64,000 nt of DNA, taken from the NCBI GenBank assembly GCA_011364965.1, contig RDOB01000002.1, forward strand, positions 1 through 64,000. Reading direction: 5' to 3'. The stretch's first letter is position 1. Every line of letters begins with the position of its first letter. This document shows, piece after piece, positions 18,911-28,434 of the stretch. The notes beneath the pieces were generated by a model that did not search any database, was not told the origin of the DNA, and worked only from the letters and a program-made list of their open reading frames with translations. The stretch comes from Candidatus Heimdallarchaeota archaeon (lineage in GTDB: Archaea; Asgardarchaeota; Heimdallarchaeia; Hodarchaeales; Hodarchaeaceae). The translations under genes and the position numbers were made by a program.

Positions 18911-19285
18911 ATGGATGTATCACAAGTGAATTCAAAACAGATGAAGCAAATAATCAGAGTACAGTTTGTATTAGCCATTCTAGTTATGATAATAATCTGG
19001 GTGACCTTAATGGTTTCAACTGTAGCTGCTAGTACTGGAAGTACGCAGGAAGTGACTCAAAGCGACAATCTTTCTGGTTTAGGTATAGGTGCAGGATTAG
19101 CGATTGGTCTTGCAGGACTAGGCGCAGGTGTGGGCTTGGGTACTGCAAGCTCAGCCGCTATAGGTGCTATTTCCGAAAGACCAGAGATGTTTGGTCGTAC
19201 AATCATATTTGTAGCCTTCATTGAAGGGATTGGTGTATTCGGATTCGTAATTGCTTTCTTATTATACCTAGCAATCGGTGGTTGA
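18911..19285 (+). CDS. atpK: A/V-type ATP synthase subunit K (c-ring proteolipid)
   Basis: A 124-residue proteolipid that makes the rotating ion-carrying ring. The hairpin is clear: a Gly-rich helix GLGIGAGLAIGLAGLGAG, the polar loop SERPEMFGR, and a second helix with the ion-binding Glu (E105 in FIEGIGVFGF). Unusually, about 40 residues precede the hairpin and include a further hydrophobic helix (about 18-40) ending in VAASTG. This could be a cleaved signal peptide or an extra helix. A single hairpin with one carboxylate argues for a simple c subunit, suited to ATP synthesis. The terminator-like dyad at 19296-19354 follows. Confidence 0.9.
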   Translation: MDVSQVNSKQMKQIIRVQFVLAILVMIIIWVTLMVSTVAASTGSTQEVTQSDNLSGLGIGAGLAIGLAGLGAGVGLGTASSAAIGAISERPEMFGRTIIFVAFIEGIGVFGFVIAFLLYLAIGG

Positions 19286-19295
19286 ACTACCATTC

Positions 19296-19354
19296 CGCGA
19301 AATGGGGAAGATGGCACATAAATCCCCTTGAATTGCTTATTTCCCATTTTCGCG
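19296..19354. terminator. Long imperfect dyad after subunit K
   Basis: CGCGAAATGGG at 19296-19306 pairs with CCCATTTTCGCG at 19343-19354, with a single-base bulge and a loop of 36 bases that also contains a GGGG/CCCC pair. It sits just after the ATPase stop and 19 bases or so before an A-rich run, between convergent transcription units. This looks like a bidirectional transcript end. Pairing is seen; function is inferred. Confidence 0.45.
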
Positions 19355-19382
19355 CATAAAAAAGAATTATAACTAGACTAAC

Positions 19383-19673
19383 CTAATCAGAATTTTCTTT
19401 GATTATTTGTCTTAAATAATAACCTCTAATACTCTCTTTTTTGCTTTTGATAACTGGGTTTCTTGCTATATAATATAGTTCAAGTATGGAGATAATGAAG
19501 AATAGAAGAATAGTAAAAATTATTATAATCTCAGAAAGTGGCGATTCTTGCTCATTTGCAAGAAAAACTCCAATAATTGTGCCAGCAATAACCATCACAG
19601 GGATATTAAACGCAGCAGCTGCAATATTTGCTGGTGTATATAGATTTTTACGCTTCGGTTTGTCAGTGTTCAT
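19383..19673 (-). CDS. Small two-helix membrane protein, last gene of the molybdoenzyme operon
   Basis: About 96 residues with two hydrophobic helices (roughly residues 15-39 and 48-70), a basic N-terminus, and a charged C-terminal tail. The gene follows the [2Fe-2S] subunit stop directly on the same strand (a TTG start at 19682 would be contiguous; ATG 19673 is my choice), so it is probably cotranscribed with the molybdoenzyme. The layout of a Gly-containing first helix followed by ESPLSEIIIIF is also reminiscent of AtpZ/AtpI-type ATPase assembly proteins, and the c-subunit gene is next door but on the other strand. I do not recognise a family with confidence. Confidence 0.5.
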   Translation of the reverse strand: MNTDKPKRKNLYTPANIAAAAFNIPVMVIAGTIIGVFLANEQESPLSEIIIIFTILLFFIISILELYYIARNPVIKSKKESIRGYYLRQIIKENSD

Positions 19674-19685
19674 TGGTCTCAATCA

Positions 19686-20153
19686 TTATTTCAGTTCATA
19701 AATACTATCAATAATTTGTTTATATCCCGTACAACGACAAATTATTCCATTTATCCCCTTTTTGATTGATAACAGATCCAAATTTCTCTTATTTTTAATT
19801 AAATAATAACCTACAAGCAAGAATGCAGAAGTGCAAAATCCACATTGAATTGCGCCATTTTTAACAAATGAATTTTGTAACTTTTGAAATAATTCATCTT
19901 CTAAAAGGCCTTCAACAGTCATTATTGATTTATTTCTAATTTCGTGAGATAAAACTAAGCAAGATTTCATCGGTTTGCCATCTATTAGTACTGTACAGAT
20001 TCCGCAGTCCCCTGACCAACAAGCTGCTTTAACTGATTTAATACCTAACTTTAGTCTTAAAACATCTAATAATGTTTCATTAGGTTTAACAGATATTTTG
20101 TGTTCTATATTATTGACATTTATAATGAGGGATTCGGATTCATTCACGATCAT
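19686..20153 (-). CDS. [2Fe-2S] small subunit of xanthine dehydrogenase-family hydroxylase
   Basis: The 155-residue iron-sulfur subunit of a molybdenum hydroxylase. The plant-ferredoxin-like N-domain has the Cys cluster CWSGDCGICTV and a following SCL; the helical C-domain has QCGFCTSAF and ICRCTGYKQI, binding the second [2Fe-2S]. All eight expected cysteines appear present. It moves electrons from the Mo centre to FAD. The start ATG overlaps the stop of the FAD subunit gene by 4 bases, the classic sign of translational coupling. Order on the minus strand is MoaD-like, large, medium, small. Confidence 0.93.
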   Translation of the reverse strand: MIVNESESLIINVNNIEHKISVKPNETLLDVLRLKLGIKSVKAACWSGDCGICTVLIDGKPMKSCLVLSHEIRNKSIMTVEGLLEDELFQKLQNSFVKNGAIQCGFCTSAFLLVGYYLIKNKRNLDLLSIKKGINGIICRCTGYKQIIDSIYELK

Positions 20154-21010
20154 TTTTGTAAAACCTCTTTAAGTGCCTTGCGTGTTAGGATTTCCGTCAT
20201 ATGCAAACGATATTCTCTACTCGCTCGTAGATCATTAATCGGTGATATTGCATTTTTTACCAATTTCCATATTTCTTTGAATTTTTCTTCGTTTGGGCGC
20301 TTATTTCCTGAAATATAAGCAGTTATATCTACCAAAATTGGTATGGGAGCTACTGCAGTAAATGCTAGCTTAGTTTGAGAATTATAATTTATTGCACTCA
20401 CCCCTATTAACGCTAGATCCTCGGAATTTCTTTTTAATTTTAAAAATACTGATTTTTCATTCTCAGTTGATATAGGGATATGGATTGCAGTTATAATTTC
20501 ATTAGGCATTAAGCAATTCTGTTTTACTCCTATAAAAAATTCTTGAATAGGGATTTCTCTTGATATTTTTTTAGAAGCAACGATAATTCTTGCACGATGA
20601 ATTAGTAATGGGCCTGCGGTGTCCGCTGCAGGAGAAGCAGTGCCAAGATTTCCTCCTATTGTGGCTCTAAACCTTAATATTTCGTCGCACATTTCATTGA
20701 GCGCAGTATATAAAGAATGAAAATTTTTTCTCACTTCTTTAGATTTCAAAATATCAGCAATGGGCACTGCGGCTCCGATTACAAATATATCCCCTTTTTG
20801 TTTCAATTCGTTTAACTCTGGGATGTTTTTAAGGTCAATTATAATATTTGGATTAATTGTCCTATTTCTTAAATCAACTAAAAGATCAGTACCTCCAGCA
20901 AGTAATTTAGATCGCGTATTATTGGTATCTAGTATAGACAACGCTTCTCTTAGTGTACTTGGCGTGACAATTTTAAATTCTGGTAAGGTTAGATGAGAAA
21001 TTTGATTCAT
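20150..21010 (-). CDS. FAD-binding medium subunit of xanthine dehydrogenase-family hydroxylase
   Basis: A 286-residue CoxM/XdhB-type flavin subunit. FAD-binding motifs are visible: LLAGGTDLLVDLRN near residues 38-50 and TIGGNLGTASPAAD near 116-129. It accepts electrons from the [2Fe-2S] subunit. The gene lies 2 bases after the large-subunit stop and overlaps the small-subunit start, so the three subunits are made in fixed ratio. The final acceptor (NAD, ferredoxin or quinone) cannot be read from the sequence. Confidence 0.92.
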   Translation of the reverse strand: MNQISHLTLPEFKIVTPSTLREALSILDTNNTRSKLLAGGTDLLVDLRNRTINPNIIIDLKNIPELNELKQKGDIFVIGAAVPIADILKSKEVRKNFHSLYTALNEMCDEILRFRATIGGNLGTASPAADTAGPLLIHRARIIVASKKISREIPIQEFFIGVKQNCLMPNEIITAIHIPISTENEKSVFLKLKRNSEDLALIGVSAINYNSQTKLAFTAVAPIPILVDITAYISGNKRPNEEKFKEIWKLVKNAISPINDLRASREYRLHMTEILTRKALKEVLQK

Positions 21011-21012
21011 TT

Positions 21013-23385
21013 CTAATCCTCCTGTAAAAATTCTTCCTTCAACTTCAGCAATTCAGGGCGTTGCTTTTTGATTTCATACCATATTCGTTCTGAAGTAATT
21101 GGTGTATCATATATTTCAACATTTATCGCATTTGCTATGGCATTTCCAATAGCAGCAGGAACACCAAGCATTGTAAGCTCTCCAATCCCACGTGCTCCGA
21201 AAGGAGCATCAAGTTGAGGGTTTTCCACCAAAAAGAATTCAAATTCATCTGGGAGGTCATCAGCTCTTGTTAGCACATAATCGACGAAGTTTGGATTCAA
21301 TAGATGTCCTTTTTCATCGTACTGGAGTTTTTCATTCAATCCCAAAGATAATGCCATGATACTTCCTCCTAAAATTTGAGACTCACATAGTTGGGGATTA
21401 ATTGCTTTTCCAATGTCAAAAGCAGAAATTAGTCTTTTAATTTTGATTTCTCCTGTTAAAACATTTATTTCTACTTCTACTCCTTGTGAACCAAATGTTT
21501 CGAATATTGCTGGATTTCCAGCTCCTGTTTCTGCATCAAGCATTGTCATTTTAGCTATATATGTACCATGACCCATTATGGGTCCCCCTATCGCTTCGCC
21601 AGATGTGAACATATATCCCATTATAACATCAACTAAGTTAAGATTTTTCCAAGGTTCTCCTTTAGGATAAATGGATTCATTTTCTAAAACTAAATCATAA
21701 GGAGGAGTATGGAGAACTTGTGATGCTATTTCAAAAATTTGATGTTTTGCGTCAATACAAGCGTTCCTCACAGCATTGCCATCCATAAACAGTGATCGTG
21801 ATCCTACTGTTTGCCAAGTGTACGCGTCTCTATCTGTGTCTCTCTCTCCTTTGATATATACTTTTTCAATGGGAATGCTTAATTCTTCTGCTGCAATTTG
21901 GGCTAAGCTAGTGATCGTACCTTGTCCCATTTCTGAAGTTCCCACAGATACAAAAATTCCTCCGTCTTCATTAAATTTGACATAAGCAGAAGAAGCACTA
22001 TTTGGAGGTTGGGCTGGACCTTTCATAAAGCACGAAACGCCAATCCCACGGAATAACCATGGTTTATCACCTATTTTTCCTTTAAAGTGAGTTTTTAAGT
22101 CGTTCCACACTTTTTCTAGGCACTCGTCAACATTACCAGCGTCTTTTCTAAGTCGATGTTGGTTTGCTGTATAAGATTTCCCCGCTTTAAGAGTGTTAAT
22201 CTTTCTAAGTGCAATAGGATCCATTCCGAGATTTTTCGCGATAATATCTCGTTGCCGTTCAATAGCCCAATGCAGTTCCATATGCCCAAAACCTCTAAAA
22301 GCGGTGGCATAGGGTTTGTTTGTATATAGTGTATATGAATCAGACTTTATATTATCTATTTCGTAAGGTCCAATGGAGACATATCCCCCTGCTCGGCCAA
22401 CGTTAACTGCATAATCGGCACATGCCCCAGAGTCCCATATATATTCAATTTCCTCTGCAATGATTCGTCCATTATCCTTAACTCCAGTTTTAATTTTAGC
22501 TACCATACCAACTCTTATTGGAGCACTTCTAAAATTCTCTTCTCGTGTCAGTTGCAATTTCACTGGCCGATAATTAGAATTTTTGGATAATAAAACTGCT
22601 AAAGGTTCATAATTCAAACCTGCTTTTCCTCCAAAACCTCCTCCTAAATAAGGAGCATGTACTGTGACATTAGAGGTTGGAATTGCAAATGTAATTCCCA
22701 TGAGATAACGAACAGTGAAAGGAGACTGAGCAGAAGACCAGATCTCGATTTTTCCATCCCGTTTATAATGGCCAATTGCAACAATAGGTTCCAAGTATGC
22801 ATGAGCTACTTGAGGCATAGTAAAAGTATTTTCTATGATTTTATCAGATTCCTTAAACCCTTTTTCTATATTACCTTTTCTAAGCTTGAAATGATTTGCA
22901 ATATTAGTTCCTGGGATAGGATTAAAGGCTGGCGAGTGCTCATATTCTCCCAATTTTTCATGTACTAAAATATCATTTGATAATTTTGCTTTGACAGGGT
23001 CAATTATGGCAGGAAGAGGTTCATATTCAATTTGAATTTGCTCCAATGCTTTTTCAGCAATCTCATATGATTCAGCGGATATTGCTACAACTGGTTGTCC
23101 AGCCCAGACAACTTTATCCACTGCCAAAATATCACGATCTCCAGCGTACAATCCTATACGGACTGGCCAATCTTTTCCTGTTACAATTGCTACGACTCCA
23201 TTAATCTTTTCTGCTTTTGATATATCGATTGAGCGGATATGTGCATGTGCATAAGGGGAAGTGAGAAATTTTCCTATTAATAGGTTAGGTATGTTATCGA
23301 TATCAAAAGCATAAGTTGCTGTTCCATTAACTTTTTCAAGGGCATCTTTTCGTATTATTGATTCTCCTACATATTTTCCCATCAT
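21013..23385 (-). CDS. Molybdopterin-binding large subunit, xanthine dehydrogenase/aldehyde oxidoreductase family
   Basis: The 790-residue catalytic subunit. Landmarks include PQVAHAYLEP, YLGGGFGGKAG, the substrate-pocket stretch AFRGFGHMELHW, SEMGQGTITSLAQIAAEEL, and GARGIGELTMLG, whose Glu matches the catalytic base of molybdenum hydroxylases. The active-site loop is AFRGFG. It is neither AYxCSFR (form I CO dehydrogenase) nor AYRGAGR, so CO oxidation is unlikely. An aldehyde, purine or aromatic/N-heterocyclic hydroxylase is a better guess. A dedicated MoaD-like protein gene lies 20 bases upstream. Substrate is undetermined. Confidence 0.92.
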   Translation of the reverse strand: MMGKYVGESIIRKDALEKVNGTATYAFDIDNIPNLLIGKFLTSPYAHAHIRSIDISKAEKINGVVAIVTGKDWPVRIGLYAGDRDILAVDKVVWAGQPVVAISAESYEIAEKALEQIQIEYEPLPAIIDPVKAKLSNDILVHEKLGEYEHSPAFNPIPGTNIANHFKLRKGNIEKGFKESDKIIENTFTMPQVAHAYLEPIVAIGHYKRDGKIEIWSSAQSPFTVRYLMGITFAIPTSNVTVHAPYLGGGFGGKAGLNYEPLAVLLSKNSNYRPVKLQLTREENFRSAPIRVGMVAKIKTGVKDNGRIIAEEIEYIWDSGACADYAVNVGRAGGYVSIGPYEIDNIKSDSYTLYTNKPYATAFRGFGHMELHWAIERQRDIIAKNLGMDPIALRKINTLKAGKSYTANQHRLRKDAGNVDECLEKVWNDLKTHFKGKIGDKPWLFRGIGVSCFMKGPAQPPNSASSAYVKFNEDGGIFVSVGTSEMGQGTITSLAQIAAEELSIPIEKVYIKGERDTDRDAYTWQTVGSRSLFMDGNAVRNACIDAKHQIFEIASQVLHTPPYDLVLENESIYPKGEPWKNLNLVDVIMGYMFTSGEAIGGPIMGHGTYIAKMTMLDAETGAGNPAIFETFGSQGVEVEINVLTGEIKIKRLISAFDIGKAINPQLCESQILGGSIMALSLGLNEKLQYDEKGHLLNPNFVDYVLTRADDLPDEFEFFLVENPQLDAPFGARGIGELTMLGVPAAIGNAIANAINVEIYDTPITSERIWYEIKKQRPELLKLKEEFLQED

Positions 23386-23405
23386 ACCATTCTTCCTTAT
23401 GTTAA

Positions 23406-23705
23406 CTAACCTCCACCCACTATTTCAATAAATCCAAGACAATCAATTATTACTCTGTCTGTGTCATTTAATTTAGTATTTAATCCTGCTTTCGACCTAT
23501 CAAGAGCATGTCCATTAATTAACAAAATAGTTCCGCGACTCAGTTCATCATTTGAAAGAAGAAAGTCCTTCAAGCCGGGATCTCTTTGAATTAAAATTTC
23601 AATTACTTCTCGGATAGAGGTTTGCTTATTTTTAGTCTCTATAAGTAGTTCTGAACCTAAATTTTTTCCTAATCGGCCAAATAATTGTACTCTTACTTTC
23701 GACAT
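23406..23705 (-). CDS. MoaD/ThiS-like ubiquitin-fold sulfur carrier
   Basis: A small beta-grasp protein of about 99 residues. It starts SKVRVQLFGRLGKNLG, continues with ILLINGHALDR and DTDRVIIDCLGFIEIVGGG, and ends in the exposed Gly-Gly needed for adenylation and thiocarboxylation. As the first gene of the molybdoenzyme operon it probably supplies sulfur for molybdopterin synthesis, possibly dedicated to this enzyme. Archaeal proteins of this family (SAMPs) may also be conjugated to proteins, a second possibility. Start ATG 23705 was preferred over GTG 23711. Confidence 0.85.
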   Translation of the reverse strand: MSKVRVQLFGRLGKNLGSELLIETKNKQTSIREVIEILIQRDPGLKDFLLSNDELSRGTILLINGHALDRSKAGLNTKLNDTDRVIIDCLGFIEIVGGG

Positions 23706-23877
23706 TGGCACTAACTGAATAGATATTCAGGCTTCAAAAAGTTTTGTGAAGAGAAAATTCAAGCAATGAAATTAAACTTGATTGTCTTATAACAGAAGAT
23801 GGTTCAAAGCTCCTTATTTTTATCATAAATTCAGTTTAAGGTAAGAAATACACCTTTCTAGCATAATTTACTACGAT

Positions 23878-24768
23878 TCAAGTAATTAATAGTATTGTTG
23901 GTAAGAATATCAAAAAAACACCAATAACAATGAAACTAGCTGCAATCACTCTCTGTCTAACTTTCTCTTGAAAGACAAGCTTTGCTAGGATTAAAACTAT
24001 AAATACATTCAAACTGCTAACAGGTTCAGCTATGGAGACATCAATTGCCGTGAATGCAATAAGCAAAGCAAGATATGAGAATGCATTCACCAGACCAGCT
24101 GATATGGAAATTTTTGGTTTCATTTGTACAATCTCTTTTGTTAGACTTAATCTTCCTTTAAAAGTAAGAATTAAAGCTAAATTAAATGTAACAAAAAAGT
24201 AGATGAAAAACGAATAAACAGTGGGAGTTGAAAAGTCAATAGCAAATCCATCAAATATACGACCTATAGCTGTAAGTAATGAAGAGATTATCATCATCTG
24301 ACAAGCTTTATCTCTGAATAGGTTTTCTAATGAGTCAATGATATTAGTAGATTCCTGTAAGAATGATAATCCAATAAAAATCAAAAGAATTCCAATCACT
24401 TTGAAAAAATCAATGCTTTCTTGAAGAAATAAGACAGAGAATATGAATAAAAATATGATATTAAAATTATATAATGGAGTAACAAGACTGACTTCTCCTT
24501 TTTGAATGGACGCCGTGTATAACCAAAATGCTGCTGAATAGAAAAGGCTAGATATGAATGCAACAACTATACTATTTGTAGAAATATAATTACCGATTGC
24601 GAAAGGAAATAAGGCCAATGTACCTATCCCAAAAAACACAATTGTACTTGCAATGGGAGTTTCTTCATCGGAGACTGAACCCATAAGTTTTAAGAAGATT
24701 CGTTCAAATCCAAGTAAGATAATTCGAATTACAAGAAATAAATATGGGATTAGAGCGATGTTTGACAT
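23878..24768 (-). CDS. EamA/DMT-family transporter
   Basis: A 296-residue, ten-helix membrane protein in two homologous halves, as in the drug/metabolite transporter superfamily. The first half contains QKGEVSLVTPLYNFNIIF followed by FLQESIDFFKVIGILLIFIG. The second repeats the pattern with DVSIAEPVSSLNVFIVLI and FQEKVRQRVIAASFIVIG. The Pro in helix 4 and 9 and the Glu-containing loop are typical. It is a permease for a small metabolite of unknown identity. It sits alone between the molybdoenzyme operon and the oxidoreductase genes. Confidence 0.85.
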   Translation of the reverse strand: MSNIALIPYLFLVIRIILLGFERIFLKLMGSVSDEETPIASTIVFFGIGTLALFPFAIGNYISTNSIVVAFISSLFYSAAFWLYTASIQKGEVSLVTPLYNFNIIFLFIFSVLFLQESIDFFKVIGILLIFIGLSFLQESTNIIDSLENLFRDKACQMMIISSLLTAIGRIFDGFAIDFSTPTVYSFFIYFFVTFNLALILTFKGRLSLTKEIVQMKPKISISAGLVNAFSYLALLIAFTAIDVSIAEPVSSLNVFIVLILAKLVFQEKVRQRVIAASFIVIGVFLIFLPTILLIT

Positions 24769-24867
24769 GGTTTACCTTGTTTTTGTCACTTCATTTATTC
24801 AAATATTTATCTATTTATTAAAGGAAAAAAAGAAAAAGGAAAGGAAATAGTGTTCTTTCTATGTACA

Positions 24868-25734
24868 CTATTTCCGCATTGAATCTATGAGTTTTTTCAA
24901 CCCAGAAAGATTGGCTTCCCTCATAAAAAGAGGATCTTTGTTCGTTTTATACGTAGGGAGATAATCCTCAAATGTGGGTTTCGAGTTAACGTAAAATACT
25001 CCTAAAGGAAGTTTTCCTTTCTCTGTTGCTCGTTTGAATGCCTCAACTTTATCTTTTGGGTTATGAGTTTCTTCAAGATAGTATGTATTTTCTTTGAACC
25101 ATTTCCAAGTATTTATTTTATTGAAAGAAACACAAGGTTGAAGAATATCTACAAATGAATAACCTTTATTCTCTATCGCCGTTTTAATAATCATCTTAGC
25201 GTTTTCTTGATCGCTAATCGAAACTCTTGCAACAAATGATGCATCAAGTGCAATTGCTAAGGCTACTGGATTAAAAGGTTCATTAGTAACTCCTTGGACT
25301 TGAACTGGAGTTATAAATCCAAATTGACTCGTTGGGGAAGCTTGCCCTTTGGTTAATCCGTAAACCATATTATTGTGAGCTAGATGAGTAATATCGGGAT
25401 TTCTGAGGATATTATGGAGGAAGTGGTTTCCCCCCTCTCCAAATGAGCATCCATCGCCACTCTCCACTATAACTGTCAAGCTTGGATTGACTGCCTTAAT
25501 TGCTAACGCTGCAGCAATAGCACGTCCGTGTAATCCATTAAAAATGTTGGTTCTGAGATAATGAGGAGTTTTAGCTGCCTGACCGATTCCAGATGCTATA
25601 ACTAGTTCTTCAGGTTTGATATTAAGTTCAGTAAGAGCCTGTTTTACAACTTTCAGAATACTAAAATTTCCACACCCAGGACACCAAGCAATATCTGTAT
25701 CAGCTGGCATATCAAAATTACTTACATCCAACAT
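24868..25734 (-). CDS. korB: 2-oxoacid:ferredoxin oxidoreductase beta subunit
   Basis: The 288-residue thiamine-diphosphate subunit. [11 protein letters not shown] at the N-terminus carries cysteines of the [4Fe-4S] site, and [17 protein letters not shown] is the ThDP/Mg binding motif, followed by [16 protein letters not shown]. It decarboxylates a 2-oxoacid and passes electrons to ferredoxin with formation of acyl-CoA. The gene follows korA after 10 bases on the same strand. The two-subunit layout and the motifs suit the 2-oxoglutarate/2-oxoacid type, but the exact substrate is not determined. Confidence 0.93.
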   Translation of the reverse strand: MLDVSNFDMPADTDIAWCPGCGNFSILKVVKQALTELNIKPEELVIASGIGQAAKTPHYLRTNIFNGLHGRAIAAALAIKAVNPSLTVIVESGDGCSFGEGGNHFLHNILRNPDITHLAHNNMVYGLTKGQASPTSQFGFITPVQVQGVTNEPFNPVALAIALDASFVARVSISDQENAKMIIKTAIENKGYSFVDILQPCVSFNKINTWKWFKENTYYLEETHNPKDKVEAFKRATEKGKLPLGVFYVNSKPTFEDYLPTYKTNKDPLFMREANLSGLKKLIDSMRK

Positions 25735-25744
25735 AATTCCTCCT

Positions 25745-27472
25745 TTAATTAAGACCCTCCAAATACTTCTTCACTTCTTCTACTGAAAAAGGTAAACCAT
25801 TGAATTTGAGAAATGTTTTATCAACTGAAAAGTTGAGTTCGGTATGTAACAATTTAGCAAATTGAGCAGTTGCATTATTTTCTATACTTATGGTCATTTT
25901 AGCTTTTTGTAGATGGGAAACAACTTTTGGATTTAAGGGATAAACCTGTTTAAAGAATAGGAAGGCAATATCCTTCCTATCAATAGTTTCCAGAGCTTCC
26001 TTGATTACACTATAGTTTGAACCCCATCCTACCACTAAAATTTCGTAGTCTTTGTCACCGATTAGTTCAGGTTCGAAAGCGACCTTTCTTAACAATTTCA
26101 ACTTTTTATTGAGACGTTTCTCTACCATTTGAGGTCGAAGATAGTGTACATCCTCTGTAATATGTCCATCTTCATCATGCTCATCACTATCTGCATTAAC
26201 AAAACCATCTCCATACCCAGGAATGCCACGAGGGCTGATCCCGGTATCAGTTAGCTTATAACGTTGATAGTTGCGATCAGTTTTAATTATGTGTTTCTTA
26301 TTCTTAATATTTGATAAATCAAGATTTGGTATTGAGTAATGGGAATCTAAAAAATATTGATCAGTAAGGATAAAAACTGGAACTTGAAATTCATCAGCTA
26401 GATTGAAAGCTTGATGTGCGAGTATAAATCCATCTTCGGGAGTTCCTGGTGCAAAAACTATCCGGGCGAATTCTCCATGAGCAGCATTCACCACATGGGT
26501 AAGATCTTCTTGTCCAGTACGGGTTGGCAAACCTGTACCTGGTCCTGGACGTTGAGCAATGTGGAGAACCATAGGGGATTCGATTATCCCAGCAAGAGAG
26601 AGGCCTTCAGTCATTAATGCAAAACCTCCTCCAGAGGTTGTAATCATTGCTCTAGCGCCAGCGTACCACGCGCCTATACCTTTATTAATAGCAGCAATTT
26701 CATCTTCAGCTTGATCTATAATAATATCAAAATCTTGAGCTTTTTGAGACAAAAAAACTAATACTCCAGTGGAGGGGGACATTGGATATGATGATAGGAA
26801 ATTACAACCAGCAGCAATTGCTCCTAATCCGACAGAGTGCGTCCCACTAAGAAATATATTATTTTTAACAATTTCCTCTGTAGTAATATTAATCTTGATC
26901 TTATTAGACTGATAGAGATCGTTACCAAGCTCATATCCTTTCTCTACGGCTTTTACATTCATTTGTATAACAGATTCTCCTTTAGAGGAAAATCTCTCCA
27001 TAAGATGTCGGATAAGAATATCTTTGGGAATTACAAAGAATGCTGCTAGAACTCCAACTGCAATGATATTAGAATAGATACTACCTCCTATCTCCTTTGC
27101 GAGGTCAGTAAATGGAATCATGATGATATTCTGGGAATTTTTCACGAGATTTACATCAATATTTCTTTCCTCTCCTAGAATGGTTGTGCTTTCACCTATT
27201 CTAAATTTCAAATGATTAATAGCATCTGGACTAAGCGGGATAAGGATATCTATTTTATCCACAAAGGCATTTGATCTTTTGGAGCTGACCCGAACGAGTG
27301 TCGAATTTGTTCCCCCTCTAATTCTAGACATAAATTCACTGGTTGAATATGAATTATACCCAGCTAATCTAAGCATTGCTGTTAAAAGTTCTTCAACAGT
27401 AGCAATGCCTTGGCCAGCTGCGCCACATACAACTAGAGATACATCATCTTTATATTCAATAATTCTATTCAC
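25745..27472 (-). CDS. korA: 2-oxoacid:ferredoxin oxidoreductase, fused gamma-alpha subunit
   Basis: A 575-residue fusion. The gamma domain (about residues 1-185) begins [20 protein letters not shown] and has [15 protein letters not shown]. The alpha domain contains [15 protein letters not shown], the substrate/ThDP-contacting YPxxPST motif, then [20 protein letters not shown] and [17 protein letters not shown]. Fusions of this type form an (alpha-gamma)beta enzyme with the KorB subunit encoded next to it. The start is GTG 27472, with GGTG just upstream. It links 2-oxoacid oxidation to reduced ferredoxin in central metabolism. Confidence 0.93.
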   Translation of the reverse strand: MNRIIEYKDDVSLVVCGAAGQGIATVEELLTAMLRLAGYNSYSTSEFMSRIRGGTNSTLVRVSSKRSNAFVDKIDILIPLSPDAINHLKFRIGESTTILGEERNIDVNLVKNSQNIIMIPFTDLAKEIGGSIYSNIIAVGVLAAFFVIPKDILIRHLMERFSSKGESVIQMNVKAVEKGYELGNDLYQSNKIKINITTEEIVKNNIFLSGTHSVGLGAIAAGCNFLSSYPMSPSTGVLVFLSQKAQDFDIIIDQAEDEIAAINKGIGAWYAGARAMITTSGGGFALMTEGLSLAGIIESPMVLHIAQRPGPGTGLPTRTGQEDLTHVVNAAHGEFARIVFAPGTPEDGFILAHQAFNLADEFQVPVFILTDQYFLDSHYSIPNLDLSNIKNKKHIIKTDRNYQRYKLTDTGISPRGIPGYGDGFVNADSDEHDEDGHITEDVHYLRPQMVEKRLNKKLKLLRKVAFEPELIGDKDYEILVVGWGSNYSVIKEALETIDRKDIAFLFFKQVYPLNPKVVSHLQKAKMTISIENNATAQFAKLLHTELNFSVDKTFLKFNGLPFSVEEVKKYLEGLN

Positions 27473-27906
27473 GCACCTATCAGGATCTTTAATTTCTCAA
27501 AACAATAGTTCAAGGTAATTTTTATTCGTTCCCGATTTTATGATATAGCAATAGATGTTTTTTGGAGTATATTTTTATTAAATGCTGCGTTTATCGAAAC
27601 AATACTAAAGCTGAACGAAAATACCATTGATAATAGCTAATAATGCTAGCATAAGTGTCTTTATATTCCTTTTCAACTTAAATAATCTAGAAATGAGTCT
27701 CAAAATTCTCTATAATAAGCATGCAACTCTCAAATATTTGAGGATTTCACTCAAAGAAGCGAGAGTTTGTAACTGAAGCTTTATTATCTATGAACAGAAT
27801 ACAATTTTTGTTAAAAGGTCTCTAAGAAAAAGCTATTTCATGCGATGAGATGAGGAGTTTTAACCTTTCCTAAGTATTTAAATTACTCAAAGGATGAAAA
27901 TAATTA
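27473..27906. other. Divergent AT-rich intergenic region, korA and roadblock gene
   Basis: 434 bases. Holds the promoters of both divergent genes: toward the roadblock gene there is TATTTAAATTA at 27875-27885 and GGATGA shortly before the ATG. A nested palindrome group lies at 27725-27767. No further gene, tRNA or repeat array is apparent. Confidence 0.45.
27729..27742. promoter_or_regulatory. 14-bp perfect palindrome inside a larger dyad
   Basis: CTCAAATATTTGAG is its own reverse complement. It overlaps the left arm of a wider inverted repeat, AACTCTC at 27725-27731 and GAGAGTT at 27761-27767. It lies some 130-150 bases upstream of the putative TATA box of the roadblock gene. An operator or a replication-type element is possible; nothing beyond the symmetry supports either. 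Confidence 0.3.
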
Positions 27907-28290
27907 ATGAGTGCCCATGAAGTAATTGAGATAATCGAGCAAACCTTTACTGGTATAGATATTGCAGCTTGTATAAGCATTGTCGACTCTGATGGACTCG
28001 TAATCTATTCTACTGGGACTCAATGTGAAGAGCAGACATTATTAGAAAGTCTCAATGCCTATCTTATCATGTCGTTTGAATCTACTCTTAATCAATTAAT
28101 TGCACTGAATCAGATACTTGATTCCTTAATTATAAATACTGGAGATGCTGTTTTTTATATAGATGACCTAAGAGGTTCTTCTAGTTTATATATTATTATT
28201 CGTACTACTCCAATTCTTTTGAATAAAGTGCTACCTTTCCTAAAGAACTTTGTTCGAACCTTGGAAAAGACCCTCCAAGATTTGGGATGA
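27907..28290 (+). CDS. Roadblock/LC7 domain protein
   Basis: A single-domain protein of 127 residues. The start, a helix leading into ACISIVDSDGLVIYSTG, is followed by a long helix, a strand pair with GDAVFYIDD and SLYIIIRT, and a final helix. This is the alpha-beta-beta-alpha-beta-beta-beta-alpha layout of roadblock/longin-like proteins. In bacteria these partner with small GTPases such as MglA. In Asgard archaea the family is greatly expanded and thought to act with the Ras-like GTPases. A GTPase gene of that kind is in this window but 25 kb away. TATA and ribosome-binding site are visible upstream. Confidence 0.75.
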   Translation: MSAHEVIEIIEQTFTGIDIAACISIVDSDGLVIYSTGTQCEEQTLLESLNAYLIMSFESTLNQLIALNQILDSLIINTGDAVFYIDDLRGSSSLYIIIRTTPILLNKVLPFLKNFVRTLEKTLQDLG

Positions 28291-28434
28291 AAATAGCCAA
28301 ATCAAGAAATTTACAGATATTTTAGTTCTTTTTTTTTCTGTTTGGAGAATTCCTTGGAGTTTTTGGATTGTAGGTGAAACTGTTTAATATCACTAGTTAA
28401 CGTTTTGTTTCTGAATAGATTTAATCATAGGTTG

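Noticed and set aside
21013..23385. Aerobic CO dehydrogenase large subunit
   Set aside because: The active-site loop is AFRGFG, not AYxCSFR, so a CO dehydrogenase call is not supported despite the matching subunit order.
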